Origin: a virus
Length of the DNA: 24,019 bases
Strand: one strand, 5' to 3'
Virus record (IMG/VR): IMGVR_UViG_3300025879_000108
Location: 1 to 24,019 of that record
In this document: positions 12,641-20,808 of the stretch, piece by piece
Layout of the letters: the number at the start of each line of letters is the position of its first letter
How positions within the stretch are numbered: the first letter of the stretch is position 1
Translations under genes and position numbers: made by a program
Notes under the pieces: model-generated
What the model was told of the DNA's origin: nothing
The model's database searches: none
What the model saw: only the letters and a program-made list of their open reading frames with translations

Positions 12641-13559
12641 TTCGTTTCTTATCAATTAGCCAATTTAGTTTTGTTCTCAAAGTTCTATCTAACCTAGAAA
12701 ACTGTGCGATTTCTGTGTCAGATAACTCTGCCTCAGGTTTCGCGGTGAAAACTTCTTCTGCGGTTTCTGTGGCAGTCTCATCCAAAGAGGTAAAGGTAAT
12801 CATCTCACCTCTATACTCTCGCAAACTCATATTTGCCGCAATCACCAGCAAAATAGCAAGTGGGTCGAAAACAAATATAAGCATTATTATAATGAATCTA
12901 ACGGCTTTGTCAATAGTATTCTTATCTGTTTGGTCATATATCATCTCAGCAATATACTTGATAGGACCAACTTCTAATTCTATCTCAAGGGCGGCGCTTT
13001 GGAGCGGGCTAAGTGCTGCCTGTATTTCCTCAATGGATTCAGATGCTCTTTGTATTGAAAGATTTGTTGCGGCTCGCTCTTCTCTTTGGCTTTCTCTAAC
13101 TGCAATAGAACCTTCGGGTCCTCTGATTCTATCATAGTCAATGAGTGTTTGTACTGCGCCATCCAACTGTTGTAGAACCTTTTCTCCATCGGCGATAATT
13201 CTTCGCTCGTTAGCAATTTGTCTTTCCAAGTTTTGAATTTGTAATTCATTATCACCCCCTACTGATATTGTGTGTTCTAAATGTGCTTTGGATAAAAAGC
13301 CAAAGATACCCATAGATGTAATAAGTGAAAGGACAATTACTGCTACTGTAAAGTAAGACTTCATCACCAATGCGGCTTTGTCCCAATAACGATAGACCCA
13401 AGATGCTGTAACAAGTTTAGCAATTTCTAACACAACACCCATTGCTAGGATAGACATAGCGGCGGCAGGAAAGATTGACATGAGACCGACAATCGAAAAA
13501 TAGCCTGCGACTGCTGATACAGCAAGTGCTGAAAATAATAGTAATATTATGAAGAACAT
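12624..13559 (-). CDS. four-TM membrane protein with a central coiled coil
   Basis: A 311-aa inner-membrane protein. TM segments lie at about 3-25, 32-55, 67-90 and 219-243. Between TM3 and TM4 is a long charged helical stretch (about 103-195) predicted as a coiled coil (LERQIANERRIIADGEKVLQ). The tail is acidic, then basic (KLNWLIDKKRNENKS). Similar proteins recur in marine myophages without known function, as far as I recall. Overlaps the methyltransferase by 13 nt. The topology could place the coiled coil in the periplasm. Confidence 0.75.
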   Translation of the reverse strand: MFFIILLLFSALAVSAVAGYFSIVGLMSIFPAAAMSILAMGVVLEIAKLVTASWVYRYWDKAALVMKSYFTVAVIVLSLITSMGIFGFLSKAHLEHTISVGGDNELQIQNLERQIANERRIIADGEKVLQQLDGAVQTLIDYDRIRGPEGSIAVRESQREERAATNLSIQRASESIEEIQAALSPLQSAALEIELEVGPIKYIAEMIYDQTDKNTIDKAVRFIIIMLIFVFDPLAILLVIAANMSLREYRGEMITFTSLDETATETAEEVFTAKPEAELSDTEIAQFSRLDRTLRTKLNWLIDKKRNENKS

Positions 13560-14062
13560 TTTGTGTATCCCATCTTTGAGCCTCTTCTAGTGTTTAACTT
13601 AATTCCACTATCTGTTATAGCATCAGCAACATCCCGCATAACTATGTCATCAAGCACAAGAAACTTTGTTTTATGTTTCCAATATTGTATCATATTATAT
13701 GTTGATGTTTGAGAATGGCAGGCGTCATAGAATACTACATCATAATCACCTATATTAGAAAAAATTTCTCCTGTCATGGGGTGTACATGAGGAATCTTAC
13801 TATGTGTAATGTTATAATCCTTAGTATTTTCTAAGAACTTATTATAAACGATATTACAATCCGTATTATCTGTATGTGCGTCCTCAGCCCATGAGTCTAA
13901 ACAATGCACAACACCACCGAGACTAGCCCATGCTACAGAGCTTTTACCATATAGACTGCCTATCTCCAGTACTGTAAAACTACCATCAAACTGTGATGCA
14001 ACTTCTTGCATTAACAGATAGTCGGTGTACATAATGTAACCGGGTATATCTTTCCAGGTCAT
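13547..14062 (-). CDS. SAM-dependent methyltransferase (Methyltransf_24-like)
   Basis: A 171-aa class I methyltransferase. Motif I is VLEIGSLYGKSSVAWA (31-46), the acidic ribose-binding residue is Asp56 (VHCLDSW), and post-motifs are YDVVFYDACHSQ and FLVLDDI. This type often methylates sugars or small molecules. The start at 14062 (MTWKDI) gives the 4-nt ATGA overlap and has GGAAG 5 nt upstream; a start at 14074 would add MEAK. Confidence 0.78.
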   Translation of the reverse strand: MTWKDIPGYIMYTDYLLMQEVASQFDGSFTVLEIGSLYGKSSVAWASLGGVVHCLDSWAEDAHTDNTDCNIVYNKFLENTKDYNITHSKIPHVHPMTGEIFSNIGDYDVVFYDACHSQTSTYNMIQYWKHKTKFLVLDDIVMRDVADAITDSGIKLNTRRGSKMGYTKCSS

Positions 14063-14397
14063 TTTGGCTTCCATTCTATAGGTTCAAAGTCTGCAAGTGG
14101 TTCTTTATTTAGACGAATGTTCAACATTGAATTGAGACATTTAGGATCGTGCCGCTGTTGCCATTGCAACAAAAACTCCTGCATCTTAGCATGGGATTTT
14201 TTCTCAAATTCAGCAATGGTATCTTTTGTTAGTTCACCGTCATATTGTAGTACATATTTGGATGAGCCATAATACTTTTCATAGAGCTTTTGAGTTTTAC
14301 CACTGTAGCCTATATAATAGGTCCCGTCCGGGAAGTATGTGCAGTAAACTCTGTGAATTTGCTTTTCTTTAGGCTTTCGCTTTTTCTTCGCCGGCAT
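14059..14397 (-). CDS. GIY-YIG-type endonuclease
   Basis: A 112-aa single-domain protein. HRVYCTYFPDGTYYIGYSGK (15-34) is the GIY-YIG core (VY at 17-18, YIG at 28-30), followed by YYGSSKYV. Glu74 and the CLNSMLN segment are candidates for the metal-binding Glu and Asn. The usual catalytic Arg soon after YIG is not obvious (Lys34 or Lys37 instead), so activity is uncertain. The basic N-terminus (KKKRKPKEKQ) could bind DNA; no NUMOD domain. The start codon sits at the end of a 10-bp RNA hairpin with the ribosome site in and beside the loop, preceded by a late promoter. Confidence 0.75.
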   Translation of the reverse strand: MPAKKKRKPKEKQIHRVYCTYFPDGTYYIGYSGKTQKLYEKYYGSSKYVLQYDGELTKDTIAEFEKKSHAKMQEFLLQWQQRHDPKCLNSMLNIRLNKEPLADFEPIEWKPK

Positions 14398-14420
14398 AAT
14401 ATATCCTCTAGATATATTAT
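14396..14420 (-). promoter_or_regulatory. hairpin around the ribosome site of the GIY-YIG gene
   Basis: A perfect 10-bp inverted repeat on the minus strand: ATAATATATC (14420-14411), loop TAGAG, GATATATTAT (14405-14396). The ribosome site AGAGG is in the loop and first stem base, and the AUG overlaps the stem end. The upstream gene's stop codon is also within the left arm. Confidence 0.65.
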
Positions 14421-15376
14421 TTATGCGTGTTTATAATGACCTTTCCAGATAGGATATGTTCAGACAGTACGGCTCTTGTATGTTCTACATCATATGTTTC
14501 GGGTATGGTATATTGAGCGAATTGCTTATCATCCATCCACCAGTTCTCAACATCAAAGAACCAGTAGGAAGTTTTATGATTGCTTAATTTTTCTTCCATT
14601 AGATTGAAGAAGTCTAGTATCTCATTACAGTTTTTTCTCTGTACAACATAGGCAAGTTTAATATTATCAATACCTGTCTCGTTGTTTAAGTTCTCAATAT
14701 TTCTCATTAGAACCTGCCAACTACCACCCCTACGAATTTCCTCATAAGTCTCTTTACATGCGGCATCAACTGATAGTGTTATCTGAAAGGTATAGTTTTT
14801 TAAATTACTAAGTTTCTCTAGATTTTCTTTACTAAGAAGCATACCATTAGTGTACAACTCTACCTTTTTTAAAGCAGGATAGTTTTCAGGCGTTAGGCTC
14901 TGTAATAGTTTGAATGTGCGTTTGTTATAAAGTGGGTCACCTGAGCCAGAAGTTACAAAGGTGGTAACACTTTCAGATATTTCTGATAATTCCCTTTCTA
15001 TGTCTCTACCAGACTCATCATCTAGAATGAAATCCTTACGGCATGTGGGGCATGCCAAATTACAAGTTCTATCTTCAGCAGACACTACATGCAAAGGTGC
15101 TGTATTGTCCTTATATGGTTCAACATCTCTAAACAGTAAGTTTTCAGCACCCTGACGGTGGGAATATAGGAAGGGGCAACTATCTTTGCAATACCTATAT
15201 GAACCATCTAATACCGACTCGCGGATAACCTTTGCTTGAGAACTATTAAACTTCTCAAGAATAGTATTGCCTTGGAGTTCAGGGTGATTGTTATGAGAGG
15301 GACAGCAAACACTATCCCCCCCATCAACATGCATTTCATACATTGCAAAGGGGGCTATACAATATTTAGCCGTCAT
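14417..15376 (-). CDS. radical SAM protein with N-terminal SPASM/twitch-like Cys cluster
   Basis: A 319-aa radical SAM enzyme. The core 4Fe-4S motif is CNLACPTC (Cys105, Cys109, Cys112), followed by FVTSGSGDPL (the GGE-like strand) and VELYTNGMLL and ITLSVDAACK strands. Before the core are Cys6 (CIAPF), Cys24-Cys25 and Cys63/Cys67, resembling a SPASM or twitch auxiliary cluster placed at the N-terminus. Such proteins modify peptides or sugars by hydrogen abstraction; the substrate is unknown. The ATG at 15376 is preferred over the GTG at 15403 because the extra residues are basic and the Cys motif starts immediately after. Overlaps the 59-aa gene by 11 nt. Confidence 0.8.
   Translation of the reverse strand: MTAKYCIAPFAMYEMHVDGGDSVCCPSHNNHPELQGNTILEKFNSSQAKVIRESVLDGSYRYCKDSCPFLYSHRQGAENLLFRDVEPYKDNTAPLHVVSAEDRTCNLACPTCRKDFILDDESGRDIERELSEISESVTTFVTSGSGDPLYNKRTFKLLQSLTPENYPALKKVELYTNGMLLSKENLEKLSNLKNYTFQITLSVDAACKETYEEIRRGGSWQVLMRNIENLNNETGIDNIKLAYVVQRKNCNEILDFFNLMEEKLSNHKTSYWFFDVENWWMDDKQFAQYTIPETYDVEHTRAVLSEHILSGKVIINTHK
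14418..14425 (-). promoter_or_regulatory. T4-like late promoter of the GIY-YIG gene
   Basis: CATAAATA on the minus strand overlapping the stop codon of the radical SAM gene. T4 spacing puts the start around 14412, at the end of the hairpin's left arm, so a late transcript would lack most of the stem. Confidence 0.55.
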
Positions 15377-15545
15377 CTGTTTTAGGCTCTTCCTCTTCTT
15401 CACCGTCCCAATTGAGATCTGTCACCATTGCCTGTTTGACTTTTTGATCCTTTTTGCCAAAAATTAAATCCCAATTGGAATCAAACTGATCCTGGTCTGT
15501 AACTTTTCTAGGCTTACTGCCCTTCCCGCCATGCCATTGGCTCAT
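15366..15545 (-). CDS. short acidic phage protein (59 aa)
   Basis: Begins MSQWHGGKGSKPRKVTDQDQ, contains FDSNWDLIFGKK and ends EEEEEPKTDDG. WHGGKGSxxR followed by FDxNWDxIF is a pattern I recall in short conserved marine myophage proteins of unknown role. The start overlaps the zinc-ribbon stop by 4 nt (ATGA). Confidence 0.75.
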   Translation of the reverse strand: MSQWHGGKGSKPRKVTDQDQFDSNWDLIFGKKDQKVKQAMVTDLNWDGEEEEEPKTDDG

Positions 15546-15712
15546 TCGTAATCCTCTTCTTCTTCGTCATAATCCAACCCAACTTCAATATCAAGCTCAT
15601 CTCCGCAGAAAGGGCAATGCTCTACAGTATAGAATTCTATATCCATACTATGCTTTACAGTAAACATCGCCTCACACGAAATGCATTCTAACCATTTATT
15701 GGCTTTAGGCAT
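15542..15712 (-). CDS. 56-aa zinc-ribbon protein
   Basis: Two CxxC knuckles: LECISCEAMFTV (Cys10, Cys13) and HCPFCGDEL (Cys33, Cys36), then an acidic tail (DYDEEEEDYE). This is a typical rubredoxin-like or zinc-ribbon fold that binds nucleic acid or protein. AGGAG lies 6 nt before the start. It sits 9 nt from the nrdB stop. Confidence 0.82.
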   Translation of the reverse strand: MPKANKWLECISCEAMFTVKHSMDIEFYTVEHCPFCGDELDIEVGLDYDEEEEDYE

Positions 15713-15721
15713 TAAATTCTC

Positions 15722-16708
15722 CTACGCCGCAGAACCCCATACATCTCCCCAATCACCTGACAATGCGCCTCGGGCATAGTCTGTTGCTCGGTTTTCAAAG
15801 AAGTTTGTATGTGTTGGTGCGTTAATCATTTCCTCAACCCACAGTAGAGGATTCTTTTTAATTTTAAAAATACCTTTAAGACCAAGACTAATGAGTCTGC
15901 GGTCACAGATATATCTGATATATTTCTTAACATCTTCGGATGAAAGATTTTCCATTGGACCCATGGCAAATGCCAGGTCAATAAATTTATCCTCAAGCTC
16001 TACCATCTTCTCAGCAATAGAATAGATCTTACCTTTGAGGTCATCGTTCCAAATCTCTAGGTTTTCCTCAACATAGGTACGGAACAGTTTAATCATTGAC
16101 TCGGCGTGCATTGTCTCATCAACAATTGACCAAGTAACAATCTGACCCATGCCTTTCATTTTGCCGTGTCGAGGGAAGTTCAGCAACATAATAAACGAGG
16201 AGAATAACTGCATGCCTTCAGTAAATGCAGAAAAAGCGGCAATGTTTGTTGCTACTGTTTTCTTGTCTGCATCCATGTTAGACAGTTCCATAAAGTATTC
16301 ATGCTTGTCCTTCATAGCCTCATACTCAAGAAACTCATTGTAGGTGCTCTCTGGCATTCCTAAGGTCTCTATGAGGTGCGAATAAGCCGCAACATGTAAT
16401 GCTTCTCTTGCCGCAAACCCTGCAAGCATCATGCGAACCTCAGGCTGTGGGAAGTGAGGCAGGTAATTTGTCACATAACCACCCGCAACATCAATATCAC
16501 CCTGTGTAAAGAAACGAAAGATATTAGTTAGAAAGGCTTGTTCGGCTTTAGTTAGTTTGTTTTTCCAGTCCTTTACATCCTCTGCCATAGGGACTTCGGT
16601 GTGTAGCCAGTGAGACTGCTCATGTTTTAACCAAGCATCATAAGCCCAAGGATAATTAAAAGGTTTAAAATATTCTCTAGGCTCTTGCAAGTTTTGTTTC
16701 TTCGACAT
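15722..16708 (-). CDS. nrdB: ribonucleoside-diphosphate reductase class I beta subunit
   Basis: A 328-aa R2 protein that carries the diiron-tyrosyl cofactor and works with NrdA to make dNDPs. Iron ligands fit the family: an Asp in TQGDIDVAGG (about Asp71), Glu102 and His105 (REALHVAAYSH), Glu164 (TEGMQLF), Glu198 and His201 (VDETMHAES). Tyr109, four residues after His105, matches the radical tyrosine of E. coli R2 (Tyr122). The C-terminus lacks an obvious long tail. Overlaps the cobalamin-type radical SAM gene by 32 nt and is separated from nrdA by five genes. Confidence 0.93.
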   Translation of the reverse strand: MSKKQNLQEPREYFKPFNYPWAYDAWLKHEQSHWLHTEVPMAEDVKDWKNKLTKAEQAFLTNIFRFFTQGDIDVAGGYVTNYLPHFPQPEVRMMLAGFAAREALHVAAYSHLIETLGMPESTYNEFLEYEAMKDKHEYFMELSNMDADKKTVATNIAAFSAFTEGMQLFSSFIMLLNFPRHGKMKGMGQIVTWSIVDETMHAESMIKLFRTYVEENLEIWNDDLKGKIYSIAEKMVELEDKFIDLAFAMGPMENLSSEDVKKYIRYICDRRLISLGLKGIFKIKKNPLLWVEEMINAPTHTNFFENRATDYARGALSGDWGDVWGSAA

Positions 16709-18914
16709 GGGTATCCTCGTTCTCTATTAGGGTTAGCGTATTTTTAGCAGGGTGACGGTTCCGTCTATTGTCATATGTGCCGCCAGCTTCGGTCATATTG
16801 CTGGTAACAGTATAGTACTTATATTCCTCAGTTTCTTCAAATGTATTCCAATCCATTTTAGTGCGTAGTGTAAATGGATATACATGACTAGGATCAAACA
16901 TGTATGCCTTTTGACAATCCAAAATACTCTCATCAGTATCTGGTAGGAAGTGTTTTAAGGTTTGCCAAGCAATATCATAAATTTCTAATTTATGATCTAC
17001 AAAGTCTGTCTCTTTCTGATACAACCAAGCATGTGCAGAATCATTTTTTGTTTCTTCATCACAGGTACTTACCTTTACTCTTGCTTCTTGCATTGTTTCT
17101 TTAGGAGTACCTGTTGTCATCAGGTTATTTTTACCTGAGAACATTGCTTTAGGTTCTTCTTCCTTTTCATATCTATCGGCAGTAGTGACATTCTCCATAT
17201 TACTGTTACCTTTAGATTTTTCATAGAAGTTCATAGAGAAGATGGGTCTTTCCTCTTCCTCTTTTCCGTTTGGGGTCAACTCTAGGGGGGATGTTTTATC
17301 GGTTGCAATAAGTTGAGACCAGTCTCCACCCTTCTCGTTTGCAATAAGCAATCGACCATCAGCTACAGCTTCACCGCTTGCAGGTTTTTGCCTGTGGTCA
17401 GGAATATTTTTGCGGAGTTGGAACCATCCCTTACCTGCATCTTCACCCACTTGGTCTTCTGTAAGATATTTACTTACACTTCTTTTAATAGTATTAAAGT
17501 GGTCATCAATATGATTAGTAGATGGAATTAGAGAGAACATTTTTTCATAAAAGTCATTATAAGAAATGCCTTTTTGTCTTGCATATCGTGCAAGAGCATA
17601 TGTATATCCATATACATGAAAACGAACAACCATCCAAGAATACATATATGCTTCAATCATATCCTCAGTAGGCATATCCTTTGTACCACTAACAACTTCT
17701 ACATATTCAGGAATATCATCTGGGTCATTATAAAGGAAGATATAGTCCTTAACTAGTACAGTTTTAATACCGTACTTCTCTCTTGATTCAATTGTAGACA
17801 TGTCACTGTTCTTAAGAGTTTGTGCATACCAAACCTCAACGCAATTATGTTGACCGGCTTCAAGTATCTCACCCATACCTTTTTTCCAGGACTCTAGTGT
17901 CTCACCGGGTAAGCCGATAATCATTTCACTGTATGCATCCAAATCAGCCTCTTCAGTTTTATCTAACATTTCATTAAGTTTATTAATGTCCATGTTAGTT
18001 CGCTTAATTTCTTCTAGTACAGTGGGGCTCATACTTTGTTGACTAAGGGTGATGCCTTTACCCAATCTACCAAGAGCCTTACCAATTTCAATAACATGGT
18101 CATTACTGTTCTTAGCATATTGGATATTAATTTTATCCATGCGACTATTATCTAAATGTTTGTGAAACATCTTAGCAAGGTCCACATCCCGTTTTTTGAA
18201 AATGCCAAAGTTTGCATCTGCCATAAAAACATAGGCAATAGGATTCTTACTCATCCAAATAATTTCTTCTTCTAACCTTTCAAACTCATATTGTTTAACT
18301 TTCGAGTATGTTAAACTTCCCCAATCACAAAAGGTGCAGGAGAAAGGACAACCACGGGATGTTTCAAATGGTGTTTGCCAAATAATATCAGGGTTGTCTG
18401 CAATCAGTTTATCAAACACCCCGGTAGTAAACGGGCTAGGGAGTTCTGATAGATCAGTAATTCGTTGTCCAGTGTATATAGTTTTTAGAGGTTTGTTGTT
18501 GTGTATATCTTCCAACAACATTGTAAATTGTTTTTCGCCCTCACTTAACATGACCAAGTCAATCCAAGGATATGTATCAAGGTCGCTTTCATTAACCTGT
18601 GGGCCGCCAAATGCTATGATACAATTAGGCCAGCGTTCCTTAATTGCGTATGCCATGTGCAGATTGTATTGTTCATTCCATACATATGTACTAAACCCTG
18701 CAAGTACAGGCTCTTCCATTTTTTCAAGAACTTCATCAATTTTATCTCTTGCAAAATAAAGCCCATCGAGATTCCAATGCTCCTTAACAATGTCAGACTT
18801 TTCATTAGCATATGCCCACAAACAACCTGCTGAATAGGGTAGCCAGTTCTGTGTAGTACCCTGAAAGTTCATGGTGTATTGTGGTTGAAAAAGATATAAA
18901 TTTTTTCTTGCCAT
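16677..18914 (-). CDS. cobalamin-binding-type radical SAM protein with a large unassigned C-terminus
   Basis: A 745-aa protein. Residues 1-145 form a B12-binding-like domain (LAGFSTYVWNEQYNLHMAYA, IIAFGGPQVNES, VMLSEGEKQF), though I see no DxHxxG His motif, as in many members. The radical SAM core has SRGCPFSCTFCDWGS with Cys189, Cys193 and Cys196. From about 480 on is a part I cannot assign, with acidic linkers and a folded C-terminus (LDCQKAYMFDPSHVYPFTLR). Members methylate unreactive carbons or rearrange substrates. The start at 18914 gives the TAATG overlap with the epimerase stop. The neighbouring epimerase and methyltransferase suggest a sugar-type substrate. Confidence 0.8.
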   Translation of the reverse strand: MARKNLYLFQPQYTMNFQGTTQNWLPYSAGCLWAYANEKSDIVKEHWNLDGLYFARDKIDEVLEKMEEPVLAGFSTYVWNEQYNLHMAYAIKERWPNCIIAFGGPQVNESDLDTYPWIDLVMLSEGEKQFTMLLEDIHNNKPLKTIYTGQRITDLSELPSPFTTGVFDKLIADNPDIIWQTPFETSRGCPFSCTFCDWGSLTYSKVKQYEFERLEEEIIWMSKNPIAYVFMADANFGIFKKRDVDLAKMFHKHLDNSRMDKINIQYAKNSNDHVIEIGKALGRLGKGITLSQQSMSPTVLEEIKRTNMDINKLNEMLDKTEEADLDAYSEMIIGLPGETLESWKKGMGEILEAGQHNCVEVWYAQTLKNSDMSTIESREKYGIKTVLVKDYIFLYNDPDDIPEYVEVVSGTKDMPTEDMIEAYMYSWMVVRFHVYGYTYALARYARQKGISYNDFYEKMFSLIPSTNHIDDHFNTIKRSVSKYLTEDQVGEDAGKGWFQLRKNIPDHRQKPASGEAVADGRLLIANEKGGDWSQLIATDKTSPLELTPNGKEEEERPIFSMNFYEKSKGNSNMENVTTADRYEKEEEPKAMFSGKNNLMTTGTPKETMQEARVKVSTCDEETKNDSAHAWLYQKETDFVDHKLEIYDIAWQTLKHFLPDTDESILDCQKAYMFDPSHVYPFTLRTKMDWNTFEETEEYKYYTVTSNMTEAGGTYDNRRNRHPAKNTLTLIENEDTHVEETKLARA

Positions 18915-19846
18915 TATAGTAAGTCTTTCCATATTGCTATTGTTTTGTCCAACCCATCAGATAAGGTTGTACTTGGTTGCCACCCTAAAGTCTCTGTAAT
19001 CAAATTATGATTACTGTTCAACCAGTATATTTCACCTGGTCTATGTGGCTTTGTATCCCAATTAACAGTACCGTGCCAATCTAGTTTTTCCGCTATCATA
19101 TCAACATAGTCGGAAATTTTAATAGGTTGGTCAGGACCAATGGTAAATATTTTACCATCATTACATTTTTCTGGGTTAGAAATTACGGCGTGCCATGCTT
19201 CTAACATGTCATCAATATATATAAAGTTTCTGTACGGTTCGCCGTAACCCAAATTAATTTGAGGTTCATTCGACCCGCTATTTATACTATGCAACATCTG
19301 TGTTATGATTTGCTCCGTAACAAAAAAGTCATTGTCTTTTCTACCATAACAGTTTGTTTGTCGAATAGCAGTGAAAGGCATACCATAAGATCTATGTGCA
19401 TACTGTAGATATTTCTCGCACCCATATTTTGCAACCGCATAAGGTGCGTTAGGATTAGGCTGTGTGTTTTCATCAAATGCAACATGCTTCTCTGGCTTAC
19501 CATTAATTTTTATTTCATCACTAATTGGTTGCCAGCCGTATACTTCCATTGTACTAGCAAAAACAAAGTTTTTGAGATTCTTACAATTTCTGGCAGCCTC
19601 AATTAAATTTACTGTGCCAGTATAATTAATGTCACTAAAGGTTACTTGCTCATAAAAACTCTGTTCGACCTCTGTTCGTGCGGCCAAGTGTACAATAATA
19701 TCTGGGTTAATATAACTAACTTCCTCACGAACCTTTAAGTGGTCTCGTAAGTCATTGTCCAGGTGGTATATTTGGTGCTCTTTTTTAAGCATTGGAACAA
19801 GATGAGATCCAATGAATCCAGATGAGCCGGTTATCAAAATTTTCAT
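18914..19846 (-). CDS. NAD-dependent sugar epimerase/dehydratase
   Basis: A 310-aa extended SDR acting on nucleotide-sugars. The N-terminus MKILITGSSGFIGSHLVPML carries the GxxGxxG NAD site (Gly7, Gly10, Gly13). VHLAARTEVEQS is the cofactor loop, Ser98/Thr99 (FASTMEVYG) the catalytic Ser/Thr, and Tyr136-Lys140 (PYAVAKYGCEKY) the YxxxK pair. The C-terminus (RPGEIYWLNSN, LGWQPSTTLSDGL) fits the GDP-mannose dehydratase and UDP-glucose epimerase groups; which reaction is unclear. A gap of only 3 nt separates it from the methyltransferase stop. Confidence 0.85.
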   Translation of the reverse strand: MKILITGSSGFIGSHLVPMLKKEHQIYHLDNDLRDHLKVREEVSYINPDIIVHLAARTEVEQSFYEQVTFSDINYTGTVNLIEAARNCKNLKNFVFASTMEVYGWQPISDEIKINGKPEKHVAFDENTQPNPNAPYAVAKYGCEKYLQYAHRSYGMPFTAIRQTNCYGRKDNDFFVTEQIITQMLHSINSGSNEPQINLGYGEPYRNFIYIDDMLEAWHAVISNPEKCNDGKIFTIGPDQPIKISDYVDMIAEKLDWHGTVNWDTKPHRPGEIYWLNSNHNLITETLGWQPSTTLSDGLDKTIAIWKDLL

Positions 19847-19849
19847 AAT

Positions 19850-20623
19850 TTATTTCCTAGTCCATAAAAAGCGTTTAGAGTGCCCACAAACCATTTGTTC
19901 TATAGGAAAATCACTTAGTTCGGGTTCACAATTTAAATCCTTACTAATACGCTCTGCATCTTCAACTCTCCAAATATCTAACAATAGTTTACCGCCTGGT
20001 TTTAAGCATTGTAACACTTTTTCATAGTAAATGTCAAGAGGATAATGCCATGCATATGACCAAGTAGACTGAATTAAATCATATTGTTCCCACTCACTGT
20101 CGGGGGTCATAAATCTAAAACGGTCAGAGTCCATATTACTAAGTCTAATTGCTTCCTCAGTTAAGCTGGTGTCATTGTAAAAAACATATTCCTCATTGTA
20201 ACCATTTAAAAAATCTCTAGGCTGATCCTTAACTTCTTCCCACCCAGCGTTCTTATCCAAAAGATTTAATTTACTCTCAGGTAAGTAGTTATGTAAGATC
20301 AAACTGTTAATACCTACACCACACCCAATATCAAGAATGTTTGCGTCTCGAGGCAAGTCATTATATGTTCCCAAGGAATGATTTCTATTCCATTCCTCTT
20401 GTCGCATTTGATTATGTAAGTTATAAAAATTTTGCAGTGAAACAGGTCCATGGTTTCCTAAACCTATTTGAAATGTTGTGTAAAATGCTAACTTATCTAC
20501 ACTTTCCCAATTTATCTGATAATGCCCTTTGTCAGTTTCAATATCCAATGTGTAAAGATACCAATCAGGCACTTTAGTTAATAAGCGGTCACTAAGGGTT
20601 ATATCGTCAAAGGAAATTAACAT
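19850..20623 (-). CDS. SAM-dependent methyltransferase
   Basis: A 257-aa class I methyltransferase with motif I ILDIGCGVG (96-104), LLDKN as the second strand, and LKPGGKLLLDIW near 206-217 as the post-motif. The N-terminal 90 residues (VDKLAFYTTFQIGLGNHGPV) may recognise the substrate. The start at 20623 is chosen for the TAATG overlap with the glutaredoxin stop; 20641 would add six residues. Lying between a glutaredoxin and an epimerase, a sugar substrate is plausible. Confidence 0.82.
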   Translation of the reverse strand: MLISFDDITLSDRLLTKVPDWYLYTLDIETDKGHYQINWESVDKLAFYTTFQIGLGNHGPVSLQNFYNLHNQMRQEEWNRNHSLGTYNDLPRDANILDIGCGVGINSLILHNYLPESKLNLLDKNAGWEEVKDQPRDFLNGYNEEYVFYNDTSLTEEAIRLSNMDSDRFRFMTPDSEWEQYDLIQSTWSYAWHYPLDIYYEKVLQCLKPGGKLLLDIWRVEDAERISKDLNCEPELSDFPIEQMVCGHSKRFLWTRK

Positions 20624-20808
20624 TATTGTGCAGCCACCCATTTAACTAGTTCATTATAACCGCCGATATGTTCCTCACCTAAATAAATTTGAGGCACCGT
20701 TCCTGTAGGTTGTTCTTCCTCCTCAAACTCATAGTCCATACCAGTTAAAAAGTCCTTAGCATCTTTGCAGAACTTACAATCATCTCTAGAGTAAATTTTA
20801 AATTTCAT
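20623..20808 (-). CDS. glutaredoxin
   Basis: A 61-aa minimal glutaredoxin. The redox site CKFC lies at residues 11-14 (RDDCKFCKDA), the cis-Pro strand is TVPQIYLG, and the glutathione-binding GGYNEL follows. It would reduce the C-terminal CxxC of NrdA. It lies between the QueC-like gene and a methyltransferase in the nrd region, with TAATG overlaps on both sides. Confidence 0.88.
   Translation of the reverse strand: MKFKIYSRDDCKFCKDAKDFLTGMDYEFEEEEQPTGTVPQIYLGEEHIGGYNELVKWVAAQ

Noticed and set aside
14417-15376. QueE (7-carboxy-7-deazaguanine synthase) partner for the QueC-like gene
   Set aside because: The protein is much longer than QueE and has an N-terminal SPASM-like Cys cluster; it does not show the short QueE-type core.
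19279-19286. TATAAATA on the minus strand inside the epimerase gene
   Set aside because: Internal to a well-conserved gene with no start codon downstream that fits; probably chance in AT-rich sequence.
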